From assembly GCA_003647385.1 (NCBI GenBank), contig QMMT01000192.1, positions 1-5,294 on the forward strand: 5,294 nt of DNA. The letters are read 5' to 3'. The notes under the pieces are model-generated. The model saw nothing but the letters and a program-made list of their open reading frames with translations. It made no database searches and had not been told where the DNA came from. This stretch comes from Deltaproteobacteria bacterium. Its GTDB lineage: Bacteria; Desulfobacterota; Desulfobacteria; Desulfobacterales; Desulfobacteraceae. Position numbers and translations under genes: made by a program. Numbering within the stretch: position 1 is the first letter of the stretch; each line of letters opens with the position of its first letter. Shown here in pieces: positions 1 to 5,294 of the stretch.

Positions 1-113
1 CCCTGTCTTTATTGAATCAAATAGATTTTATTATTAACTATTTGAAAATAAAGCCAAATAATATGCAGATGAAGAGGGTTTAAAATCTTGAACCGTATAC
101 TGTTTGTAACTTC
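1..113. other. Non-coding stretch downstream of the response regulator
   Basis: This is the region after the regulator's TAA stop up to the left edge of the window. It is very AT-rich and I see no convincing gene on either strand. It contains one 8-bp inverted repeat, listed separately, and no G+C-rich hairpin followed by a T-run, so no standard intrinsic terminator for the minus-strand operon is visible here. The neighbouring gene to the left lies outside the window. Confidence 0.6.
17..45. repeat. AT-rich inverted repeat, possible weak terminator
   Basis: TCAAATAG at 17-24 is perfectly complementary to CTATTTGA at 38-45, with a 13-base loop. It lies about 70 bases past the end of the regulator gene, where a transcription terminator could be placed. 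The stem is short and has only two G/C pairs, and no T-run follows it on either strand, so it may be a chance match in AT-rich DNA. Confidence 0.25.
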
Positions 114-1481
114 TTATCCGATGTTAAATTTTTTGAGTTTCTGGTTCAAGCCGCTTTTTCCGATTCCTAAAAGCTGGGCTGCCTTTGTTTGCACATTCCC
201 TGAAAGGTTCATAGCTCTTTGTATCATTCTTTTTTCAACGGCTGCCAGAGTCTCGGCAAGGCCGACGTCCTCCGGGATTCCATCCAGATCAAGCGTGGAA
301 GACATATTTTGTCTGACCTGTGGTGGAAGGTCAGATGGGGTAATCATATTGCCGCTGCCAAGAATGACGGAGCGTTCTATAATGTTCTCAAGTTCCCTGA
401 CATTGCCTTTCCATTGGTAATCACATAAGATTTTAAGCGCTTCCGGGTTGATCCCAGATACAGTGGATAGGGTGTCTATTCCATTGGTATATTTGTCAAT
501 AAAATGCTTAATTAACAAAGGAATATCCTCGGATCGTTCTCGAAGAGGGGGGACAATAGTTTTGACGACATTAAGTCTGTAGTAAAGGTCTTCTCTGAAA
601 TTACCTTTTTTTACTTCGTCTTCCAGGTTTTTGTTTGTGGCTGCAATCAGGCGAAAGTCAACAAAAATAGACCGTGTCCCTCCAACCCGTTCAATCGTTT
701 TTTCCTGGAGAACCCGTAATAATTTTACTTGAAGGGAAATGGGCAGTTCAGCTATTTCATCAAGAAAGAGGGTTCCTTTATCAGAGATTTCAAATCGACC
801 CTTTTTCATAGCGCTTGCTCCTGTGAAAGCTCCTTTTTCATGACCAAACAACTCACTTTCCAATAGCGTTTCAGCAAATGCTGAGCAGTTTACAGCAACC
901 AGGGGCTTATTTTTTCTTAAACTGTTATAATGGATTGATTTTGCAACCAGTTCTTTTCCTGTACCGCTTTCTCCTTCAATAAGAACACTGGCATTTGAAG
1001 GGGCCACCTTTTTGATGATTTCATAAATCTCCTGCATGGGCTTGCTCTTTCCGATGATATTATCAAAGCTGTACCTGGAACTTACAGCTTCCCTGAGGAT
1101 GTTGTTCTCCTGGACAATTCTGTAAACTGAGATAGCTTTGGCAATGTGTGCAATCAATGCCTGGTTTTCAAAGGGCTTTAGAATAAAAGTGTATGCGCCT
1201 TTGTGCATAGCTTCTACAGCTTTTTCAACACTGCCGTAAGCGGTCATAATGATGACGGGGATATCCGGGTTTATCTCCTTGATTTTTTCGAGTAATTGGA
1301 TACCGCTTATTCCGGGCATTTTTACATCAGTTAAAACCAAGTCTATGATTTCAGTATTCAAATAATCCAATGCTTCCATCCCACTGGACGCTGTTAAGGA
1401 AGTATAGCCTTCTTCGCCAAGGATTTCTCCTATTATCTTGGGGTAGTTTTTTTCATCATCAACGATCAGGATGTTTTCCAT
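114..1481 (-). CDS. Sigma-54-dependent NtrC-family response regulator
   Basis: This 455-residue protein is the output half of a two-component system: a phosphorylated activator that uses ATP hydrolysis to open sigma-54 promoters. The domains are complete and in the normal order. The receiver domain (1-120) has acidic pocket D8/D9, phospho-acceptor D52, T80 and K102. The AAA+ domain (about 140-375) has Walker A GESGTGKE at 170-177, the sigma-54 contact loop GAFTGA at 217-222, Walker B GTLFLDEI at 236-243, and the GNVREL motif at 359-364. A Fis-type helix-turn-helix lies at about 415-452. The motif usually written WPGNVREL has K358 in place of proline, a small deviation. ATG at 1481 is preceded directly by an in-frame TAA, so the start cannot lie further upstream. 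The gene follows the histidine kinase by 15 bases, so the two are surely cotranscribed. Its place beside pilMNO suggests a PilR-like role, but NtrC-family members share this architecture and the target is not shown by the sequence. Confidence 0.96.
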   Translation of the reverse strand: MENILIVDDEKNYPKIIGEILGEEGYTSLTASSGMEALDYLNTEIIDLVLTDVKMPGISGIQLLEKIKEINPDIPVIIMTAYGSVEKAVEAMHKGAYTFILKPFENQALIAHIAKAISVYRIVQENNILREAVSSRYSFDNIIGKSKPMQEIYEIIKKVAPSNASVLIEGESGTGKELVAKSIHYNSLRKNKPLVAVNCSAFAETLLESELFGHEKGAFTGASAMKKGRFEISDKGTLFLDEIAELPISLQVKLLRVLQEKTIERVGGTRSIFVDFRLIAATNKNLEDEVKKGNFREDLYYRLNVVKTIVPPLRERSEDIPLLIKHFIDKYTNGIDTLSTVSGINPEALKILCDYQWKGNVRELENIIERSVILGSGNMITPSDLPPQVRQNMSSTLDLDGIPEDVGLAETLAAVEKRMIQRAMNLSGNVQTKAAQLLGIGKSGLNQKLKKFNIG

Positions 1482-1493
1482 TTAAACTTAATT

Positions 1494-1498
1494 CTCCT
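1494..1498 (-). promoter_or_regulatory. Ribosome binding site of the response regulator, overlapping the kinase stop
   Basis: On the minus strand AGGAG lies 12 bases before the regulator ATG. Its first two bases are the last two of the kinase TAG stop codon (1497-1499). The spacing is a little long. The overlap suggests that ribosomes finishing the kinase help initiate the regulator, keeping the two proteins in proportion. Confidence 0.6.
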
Positions 1499-2912
1499 AA
1501 ACCGGAAGTATAATTTCCACGTTTGCGCCCGCAGGTTTCATATTAGTGATGGAAATCGTTCCATTGTGGGCTTCAATCATATTTTTCACGATCCCAAGGC
1601 CTAATCCGGTTCCCGTGTCTTTTGTAGTGAAAAACGGAGTCCAGATCTTTTTTAAGATTTTGTCCGGTATACCTTTTCCGTTATCAATAAAATTAATAAC
1701 GATATTATTGGAATCATAATTTATTCGTATGATAATGCAACCATTGTTTTTCAAGGACTGGAATGCATTGATCAGGATATTTAAAAATGCCTGGTAAAGC
1801 ATAGTGCTGTCAGCCAGGACTTCAGGTAAATCGTCTGATATCTCTTTGATAATGTTAAAATTATTATCTTCTATCTGGGAGGTTAGATAAGCAATGTTCT
1901 TTTCTATGATATCTTCAACCCTACAGGGGCGAAGGTCTGGGGATTTAGGCCTGGCAACATCGAGGAAGTCCGTAATAATCTTATCAAGCCGGGCGGATTC
2001 TTCGACAATAATATCGGGAATGCTGCTTTTGGCATCCAGCCTTACCATTTTTTTTTTCAATAATTGTGCACTGCTTTTTATAATCCCAAGTGGATTTCTA
2101 ATTTCATGTGATACCCCGGCGGTCATTTCACCAATGGCTGACAGGTGTTCTGCCTGACTCAGTTTTTCTTCAAGTTTGAGTCTTTCTTCTGCTCTTCGCT
2201 CTATGATTTTTTCTCCATGCCTGACGACAAACAAGAGTACAAAAAAAAGTATTCCCATGACGATAAAACAGGATCCAATAACAAGCACTTGGAGTCTAAA
2301 CACTTTTTTGTAGTCAGCGGAAACATCCCGGACAATTTCAACGACACCCAGCACCTGGTCCGCAAGGGCCGGTATTATCTGCTTTTCAGCCTTTAGGGGC
2401 GCAAATGTAATAATTTTTGTTTTCTGGGGAAACCAGAATAATAACTCCAAAAAACTACCCTGCTGTGCCAGTCTGGAGGTGGCTTCTTTTTTCATCGCTT
2501 TTTCATAGTGGACACCACCGGCATTTTTCTGACCGATTTTATCCTGATCATAGCTGTAGGAAATGATGTTGTGTTCATCATAAAGCGTCACCATTTCAAC
2601 GTTAAAGCTGTGCAGCGTAGATCGGATGACCTTATCCATCAATAAAAATTGATCTTTTTTGCGTAATTTAATCTCACCGTGCTTAACCAATACAGGAAGC
2701 ATAAACCTTGAAAAGATCTGATGGTTAAGGTTTTCAACAAGGAGTGAGGCATATTCTTCACTCTTTTCCAGGAGAATATTTCTGACCCAATGTGCATTTA
2801 AAGCTGAGATAATAATTGTTGCTGTGAACATAATCACCAGGGACGAGAATGTGAAAAATTTGACCAGCCTGAATGGTTTGGTTCCTTGCAATTTATTCGA
2901 TTTTTGTAACAT
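1497..2912 (-). CDS. Membrane sensor histidine kinase, NtrB/PilS/ZraS-like
   Basis: This 471-residue kinase is the partner of the regulator encoded directly downstream. It has a short cytoplasmic start, a first membrane helix at about 19-38, a periplasmic sensor region of about 165 residues (41-206), a second helix at about 209-230, and a charged probable coiled coil (233-258) leading into the catalytic core. The dimerisation/phospho-acceptor domain carries the H-box HEIRNPLG with H269. The ATPase domain has the N-box (N378, N382), G1 box DNGKGI at 410-415, F-box PFFTTK at 426-431 and G2 box GTGLGLGI at 434-441, so all catalytic motifs are intact. I see no cytoplasmic PAS domain and no clear HAMP domain. 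The sensor region ends in GVVEIVRDVSADY, which is reminiscent of PAS/Cache-like periplasmic folds, but the ligand is unknown. An in-frame TAA directly precedes the ATG, fixing the upstream limit; only a weak ribosome site is visible. Codons 286-288 lie in a run of ten A bases. Classical PilS has six membrane helices, so the pilS name is not assigned. Confidence 0.94.
   Translation of the reverse strand: MLQKSNKLQGTKPFRLVKFFTFSSLVIMFTATIIISALNAHWVRNILLEKSEEYASLLVENLNHQIFSRFMLPVLVKHGEIKLRKKDQFLLMDKVIRSTLHSFNVEMVTLYDEHNIISYSYDQDKIGQKNAGGVHYEKAMKKEATSRLAQQGSFLELLFWFPQKTKIITFAPLKAEKQIIPALADQVLGVVEIVRDVSADYKKVFRLQVLVIGSCFIVMGILFFVLLFVVRHGEKIIERRAEERLKLEEKLSQAEHLSAIGEMTAGVSHEIRNPLGIIKSSAQLLKKKMVRLDAKSSIPDIIVEESARLDKIITDFLDVARPKSPDLRPCRVEDIIEKNIAYLTSQIEDNNFNIIKEISDDLPEVLADSTMLYQAFLNILINAFQSLKNNGCIIIRINYDSNNIVINFIDNGKGIPDKILKKIWTPFFTTKDTGTGLGLGIVKNMIEAHNGTISITNMKPAGANVEIILPV
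2048..2057 (-). repeat. Ten-base homopolymer (A10 on the coding strand) inside the kinase gene
   Basis: Ten consecutive T bases on the plus strand read as A10 in the kinase mRNA and encode K286-K288 plus the first base of the M289 codon, about 17 residues after the phospho-acceptor histidine. Loss of one A gives TGG TAA and immediate termination. Gain of one A gives a TGA roughly 20 codons later. Either change would remove the ATPase domain. Runs of this length are known slippage hotspots, though AT-rich genomes have many. Confidence 0.8.
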
Positions 2913-2940
2913 TTATTTCACAATTTTTTAATCTTTTAGT

Positions 2941-2970
2941 TTGACAACCCTTTCTGGTTTTTGCTATAAA
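2941..2970 (+). promoter_or_regulatory. Sigma-70-type promoter for pilMNO
   Basis: The -35 box TTGACA (2941-2946) is a perfect consensus. It is followed after 18 bases by TATAAA (2965-2970), which has a TG one base upstream (2962-2963) as in extended -10 promoters. Transcription would start near 2976-2978, giving a leader of about 137 bases before the pilM ATG. No promoter-like match of similar quality was seen elsewhere in this intergenic region. Its presence suggests that basal pilMNO expression does not need sigma-54. Confidence 0.6.
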
Positions 2971-2980
2971 TTATGCAAAA

Positions 2981-3017
2981 GACACGATAGTGCTTGACTT
3001 TACAGCAATATCGTATC
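2981..3017. repeat. Imperfect dyad (37 bp), operator or 5'-end RNA hairpin
   Basis: GACACGATAGTGCT (2981-2994) pairs with AGCAATATCGTATC (3004-3017) across a 9-base loop, with 12 of 14 positions complementary; mismatches are 2983/3015 and 2990/3008. The two half-sites are centred 23 bp apart, close to two helical turns, as expected for a dimeric DNA-binding protein. The element begins only about 4 bases past the predicted pilM transcription start, so as RNA it would form a stem-loop at the very 5' end. The sequence alone does not separate the two explanations. Confidence 0.55.
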
Positions 3018-3028
3018 AAAGTACAGAA

Positions 3029-3051
3029 ATATTGATGATAAAAATCAATAT
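3029..3051. repeat. Perfect 8-bp inverted repeat in the pilM leader
   Basis: ATATTGAT (3029-3036) is perfectly complementary to ATCAATAT (3044-3051) across a 7-base A-rich loop. It follows the larger dyad by 11 bases and lies about 60 bases before the pilM start codon. It could be a second protein-binding site or a weak leader hairpin. It has only two G/C pairs in the stem and no T-run after it, so it is not a convincing terminator or attenuator. Confidence 0.4.
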
Positions 3052-3113
3052 ATGAAAATGTAAGTTGTATATACCCAAGTGACATTGGTTTTACCTTATT
3101 GATGTGAAAGTTT

Positions 3114-4172
3114 ATGATATTTGGAAAAAAAGATCATCTTGTCGGCCTGGATATCGGCTCTTCTTTCATTAAAGTAGCTGAGCTTAAAGAAACAGGGAAA
3201 GGGCTTGCTTTACATAAATTTGGTATGAGCAGAATCTTACCGGGTACTATTGTTGAGGGCAAGATCATGGATATGGAGGGGCTTGCCAAAGATATCCGAA
3301 CTCTTTTTAAATCTCAGAAAATCCGTGAGAAAAATGTTGCCATTTCTACAGGCGGTCATTCGGTTGTTATAAAAACAATCAATACATCAACCCGGCCCGA
3401 GCAAGAGCTCCAGGACATAATATATTCCGAAGCTGAACAATACATCCCTTATGATATTGATGATGTCAATATCGATTATCAAGCCCTGGGAGAGAGTGAG
3501 TTTTCCCCTGATCAGATGAACGTTCTGCTGGTTGCGGTTAAAAAAGATCTGGTGGCTGAGTATATTGATTTGATTCATCTGGCCGGGCTCAACCCTAAAA
3601 TAATCGATGTTGATACGTTTGCCCTTCAAAATGCATATGAAATACTTCCCTATGAAAGTCAGGAAAAAGTTACCTTATTGATTGATGTCGGCGCATCAAA
3701 AACGTCTTTAAATATTTTGAAAGCGAATTCGTCGTTAATGATGCGAGATAATGTATCAGGAACAAATCAAATTTTAGAAGAGATCTGTGGCCAGTTTGAT
3801 GTGACGGTTGATGAAGCGGAGCAGGCAGTGAATGGAGAGGTAAACGATATTGTCAGCCAGGATGGTATTCGGGAAATAAGTTTGAGACTTGCTCAGTCCT
3901 GGTGTTCTGAGATTTGTGAGGTGGTAAATACGTATCAAACCGGTGCCAGTGATGAGAAGGTTGAAAAAATTATTCTGAGCGGTGGCGGTGTTTTTACCGA
4001 GGGGTTTAAAGATTGCCTTTTGTCTGAACTTGATGCAGATGTGTCAATCATTAATCCGTTCGAAGCTTTAATTGTAAATGAAAAGAAATTTCCAGACTCT
4101 TTTATAACCAAAGCAGGCCCTCTGGCTCCGATAGCGATAGGACTTGCATTACGAAGAGTAGATGATAAATGA
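3114..4172 (+). CDS. pilM: PilM, actin-like protein of the type IV pilus alignment complex
   Basis: PilM is a cytoplasmic FtsA-like ATP-binding protein that docks on the inner-membrane proteins PilN and PilO and links them to the pilus motor. This copy is 352 residues, a normal full length. The first nucleotide-binding motif is GLDIGSSFIKVAEL at 11-24 (D13, G15, K20). The family signature EAEQYIPYDIDDVNIDYQ is at 106-123. The second phosphate motif IDVGASKT is at 190-197 and the adenosine motif ILSGGGV at 287-293. The C-terminal end (PLAPIAIGLALRR) is also typical. An in-frame TGA at 3105-3107 lies just upstream, so ATG 3114 is the first possible start; the ribosome site (GTGAAAG) is weak and close. 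The last four bases overlap the pilN start, which marks the head of a pilMNO(PQ) operon. The close relatives FtsA and MreB are excluded by the signature and by the pilN/pilO neighbours. Confidence 0.96.
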   Translation: MIFGKKDHLVGLDIGSSFIKVAELKETGKGLALHKFGMSRILPGTIVEGKIMDMEGLAKDIRTLFKSQKIREKNVAISTGGHSVVIKTINTSTRPEQELQDIIYSEAEQYIPYDIDDVNIDYQALGESEFSPDQMNVLLVAVKKDLVAEYIDLIHLAGLNPKIIDVDTFALQNAYEILPYESQEKVTLLIDVGASKTSLNILKANSSLMMRDNVSGTNQILEEICGQFDVTVDEAEQAVNGEVNDIVSQDGIREISLRLAQSWCSEICEVVNTYQTGASDEKVEKIILSGGGVFTEGFKDCLLSELDADVSIINPFEALIVNEKKFPDSFITKAGPLAPIAIGLALRRVDDK

Positions 4173-4753
4173 TAAAAATTAATCTTTTACCATTCAGAAT
4201 TGCCCGGAAAAAAGAAAATATCAGAAGACAGATATCTGTCTTTTTATTATTAATTCTTTTAACTGTTGTTGCACTTTCCTGGTATACATTGGTCATTAAT
4301 AAACAAATCTTGACAGTAAAAGAAAAAACCAAACAGGTAAATCGTCAAATTTTAAAATATAAAGAAAAAGCCGATCGTGTAGCCAAAATTAAAAAGGATC
4401 TGAAAGTCCTTCAAGAAAAGCTCGAGGTCGTTTCTTCTTTAAAAAAACAGAGAGAAAAACAGCTGATATTGTTTGATGGCATGACAGATCTCGTCGTTCC
4501 CGGGCGGATGTGGCTTCAAAGTTTTAAAACAGATAAAAACACTGTGACGATTAAAGGGATTGCATTTGATAATCCAACAATTGCCGATTTCATGGGAAGA
4601 CTAGAAAACTCCCCACTTTTTGGCTTTGGTAAAGTTGATTTGAAAACAGCAAAAATGAAAAAGTTCAAAGATGGTGTTATGTTAAAATCATTTGAATTGC
4701 TTTGTAAAAAGGAAAAACCAAAAGAAAAGAGTTTAAAACAAGACAAAAAATGA
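4169..4753 (+). CDS. pilN: PilN, inner-membrane protein of the type IV pilus alignment complex
   Basis: PilN is a bitopic inner-membrane protein whose cytoplasmic tail binds PilM and whose periplasmic part pairs with PilO. The 194-residue product starts with MIKINLLP, the conserved PilM-binding tail. A basic stretch (10-20) precedes one membrane helix at about 22-43. A long lysine-rich coiled-coil region (about 45-100) follows, then a small periplasmic domain from about 113 (GRMWLQSF, then VTIKGIAFDNPTIADFMGRLE) that matches the ferredoxin-like fold known for the family. The C-terminal 15 or so residues are almost all charged (KKEKPKEKSLKQDKK) and probably disordered. The ATG shares four bases with the pilM stop (ATGA), so translation is likely coupled; GAAGAG at 4153-4158 may serve as ribosome site. 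The strong N-terminal motif makes this start secure. Confidence 0.95.
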   Translation: MIKINLLPFRIARKKENIRRQISVFLLLILLTVVALSWYTLVINKQILTVKEKTKQVNRQILKYKEKADRVAKIKKDLKVLQEKLEVVSSLKKQREKQLILFDGMTDLVVPGRMWLQSFKTDKNTVTIKGIAFDNPTIADFMGRLENSPLFGFGKVDLKTAKMKKFKDGVMLKSFELLCKKEKPKEKSLKQDKK

Positions 4754-5294
4754 GTAAAGAAAAAAGTAAATTTGGTGAAATAAAAGAAAAGTTAGGCGTT
4801 GCCTTTGAAAAAGTTGGTGCACTTACAAAATTGCAGCGCCTGCTTATTTGTCTTGTAACGTTTGCTGTTATTGGTGGCGCTTATTATTACTTTGTTTTTA
4901 TGCCAAAACATGATGAACTCAAAAAGGTCCAAAAAAAATATCAAAGCCAGGCAAAGAAATTATCAACTTATAAAAAAAGAGCAGCCGAGATTATAAAGTA
5001 TGAAAAAATGATGGTCGAAGCTCAGGAGGAATTTAACCTGGCAATGCAGGCACTTCCGGACAAACGGGAACTTCCTTCATTACTGACAGGTATTTCAAAA
5101 GCAGGAAGTGATGCCGGGTTGGCATTTCTTCTGTTTCAACCTGCTAAAGAAGTCAATAAAGAGTTTTATAAAGAAATTCCTGTTTCTATAAAGGTATCAG
5201 GGCGATATCATCAGATTACAGATTTTTTATTTCAGATTACAAAGCTTAACAGGATTGTCAATATTAATAATGTTGATGTGAAAAGTAAAAAAGG
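4750..5294 (+). CDS. pilO: PilO, inner-membrane protein of the type IV pilus alignment complex (partial, 3' end missing)
   Basis: PilO forms a heterodimer with PilN in the periplasm and helps align the pilus assembly machine with the secretin. The reading frame opens at ATG 4750 in a 4-base ATGA overlap with the pilN stop and stays open for 181 codons to the window edge. It shows a charged cytoplasmic start containing LTKLQRLLI (25-33), one membrane helix at about 31-50, a lysine-rich coiled coil (about 54-100), then the PilO domain. That domain includes LPDKRELPSLLTGISKAGSDAGL (102-124 in two segments), VSIKVSGRYHQITDFLFQI (145-163) and RIVNINNV (168-175), which closely follow the family pattern. 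Family members are about 200 residues, so probably only the last few tens of residues are missing. pilP and pilQ are expected next. Confidence 0.94.
   Translation, partial: MSKEKSKFGEIKEKLGVAFEKVGALTKLQRLLICLVTFAVIGGAYYYFVFMPKHDELKKVQKKYQSQAKKLSTYKKRAAEIIKYEKMMVEAQEEFNLAMQALPDKRELPSLLTGISKAGSDAGLAFLLFQPAKEVNKEFYKEIPVSIKVSGRYHQITDFLFQITKLNRIVNINNVDVKSKK

Larger units (their letters stand above)
2913..3113. promoter_or_regulatory. Divergent intergenic region between the kinase and pilM
   Basis: These 201 bases separate the two divergent operons and must hold the control signals for both. On the plus strand they contain a strong sigma-70-like promoter and two inverted repeats, listed separately. 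No convincing sigma-54 element (GG and GC 12 bases apart in a TGGCAC-N5-TTGC context) was found on either strand. No clear minus-strand promoter was found either; the best -10-like match, CATAAT at 2970-2975, lacks a good -35. Because the kinase start is only 28 bases from the -35 box of the rightward promoter, the two transcription start regions probably overlap. Confidence 0.7.

Noticed and set aside
88..428. Two plus-strand open frames of 110 and 69 codons
   Set aside because: They lie almost wholly within the response regulator gene on the other strand, which has unmistakable Fis and AAA+ motifs. Their translations show no recognisable domain, and they have no upstream context of their own.
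1894..2396. Plus-strand open frames of 87 and 83 codons opposite the kinase
   Set aside because: They are antisense to the H-box and second membrane-helix regions of a complete kinase gene and have no domain of their own.
2955..2964. TGGTTTTTGC, resembling a sigma-54 -24/-12 element
   Set aside because: The GG and GC are only 7 bases apart instead of 12, and the same bases are better explained as the spacer and extended -10 of a sigma-70 promoter.
2970..2975. CATAAT on the minus strand as a -10 box for the kinase operon
   Set aside because: The -35 position 17 bases upstream reads GTCAAG, a poor match, so I could not support a promoter call, although a kinase promoter must lie nearby.
2994..2999. 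TTGACT as a second -35 box for pilM
   Set aside because: No -10-like hexamer occurs at 16-18 bases; the bases belong to the loop of the dyad.
3086..3101. TTGG...TTG just before pilM, as a possible sigma-54 site
   Set aside because: The spacing between the elements is off by two bases and the GC of the -12 element is missing. It also lies almost on the start codon.
3387..3629. Minus-strand open frame of 80 codons inside pilM
   Set aside because: It is antisense to the conserved PilM signature region, and the sequence is explained by pilM.
4102..4746. Two minus-strand open frames of 76 codons opposite pilM/pilN and pilN
   Set aside because: They mirror pilM/pilN coding sequence; their hydrophobic or Phe-rich character is what antisense of Lys-rich coding DNA gives.

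Overview
The window looks like chromosomal DNA from a Gram-negative bacterium with type IV pili. It is fairly AT-rich, and the protein style (a PilM with the EAEQYIPYDI-type signature, and an NtrC-family two-component pair beside pil genes) resembles anaerobic Desulfobacterota (Desulfobacter/Desulfobacteraceae-like). That assignment is an impression from sequence style and was not tested by a search.

Layout: positions 1-113 are a short non-coding stretch with one weak AT-rich inverted repeat. Positions 114-2912 hold a two-gene minus-strand operon, a membrane sensor histidine kinase (2912 to 1497) followed 15 bases later by a complete sigma-54-activating NtrC-family response regulator (1481 to 114). 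Positions 2913-3113 are the 201-base divergent intergenic region. It carries a near-consensus extended -10 sigma-70-type promoter facing right and two inverted repeats in the presumed pilM leader. Positions 3114-5294 hold the start of a type IV pilus alignment-complex operon on the plus strand: pilM, pilN and pilO, each joined to the next by a 4-base ATGA overlap. pilO runs off the right edge.

How they fit: PilM is a cytoplasmic actin-like protein that binds the N-terminal tail of PilN. PilN and PilO are bitopic inner-membrane proteins that form the periplasmic part of the alignment complex linking the pilus motor to the outer-membrane secretin (pilP and pilQ would be expected just beyond the window). 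The kinase probably senses a periplasmic signal and phosphorylates the regulator, which is built to activate sigma-54 RNA polymerase. Its position back to back with pilMNO suggests, but does not prove, a PilS/PilR-like role.

I found no clearly new system, mobile element, CRISPR array or RNA gene. The points most worth a second look are the 37-bp imperfect dyad just downstream of the pilM promoter, the different sensor architecture of the kinase compared with classical PilS, and a 10-base A homopolymer inside the kinase gene that would truncate the protein if it slipped.
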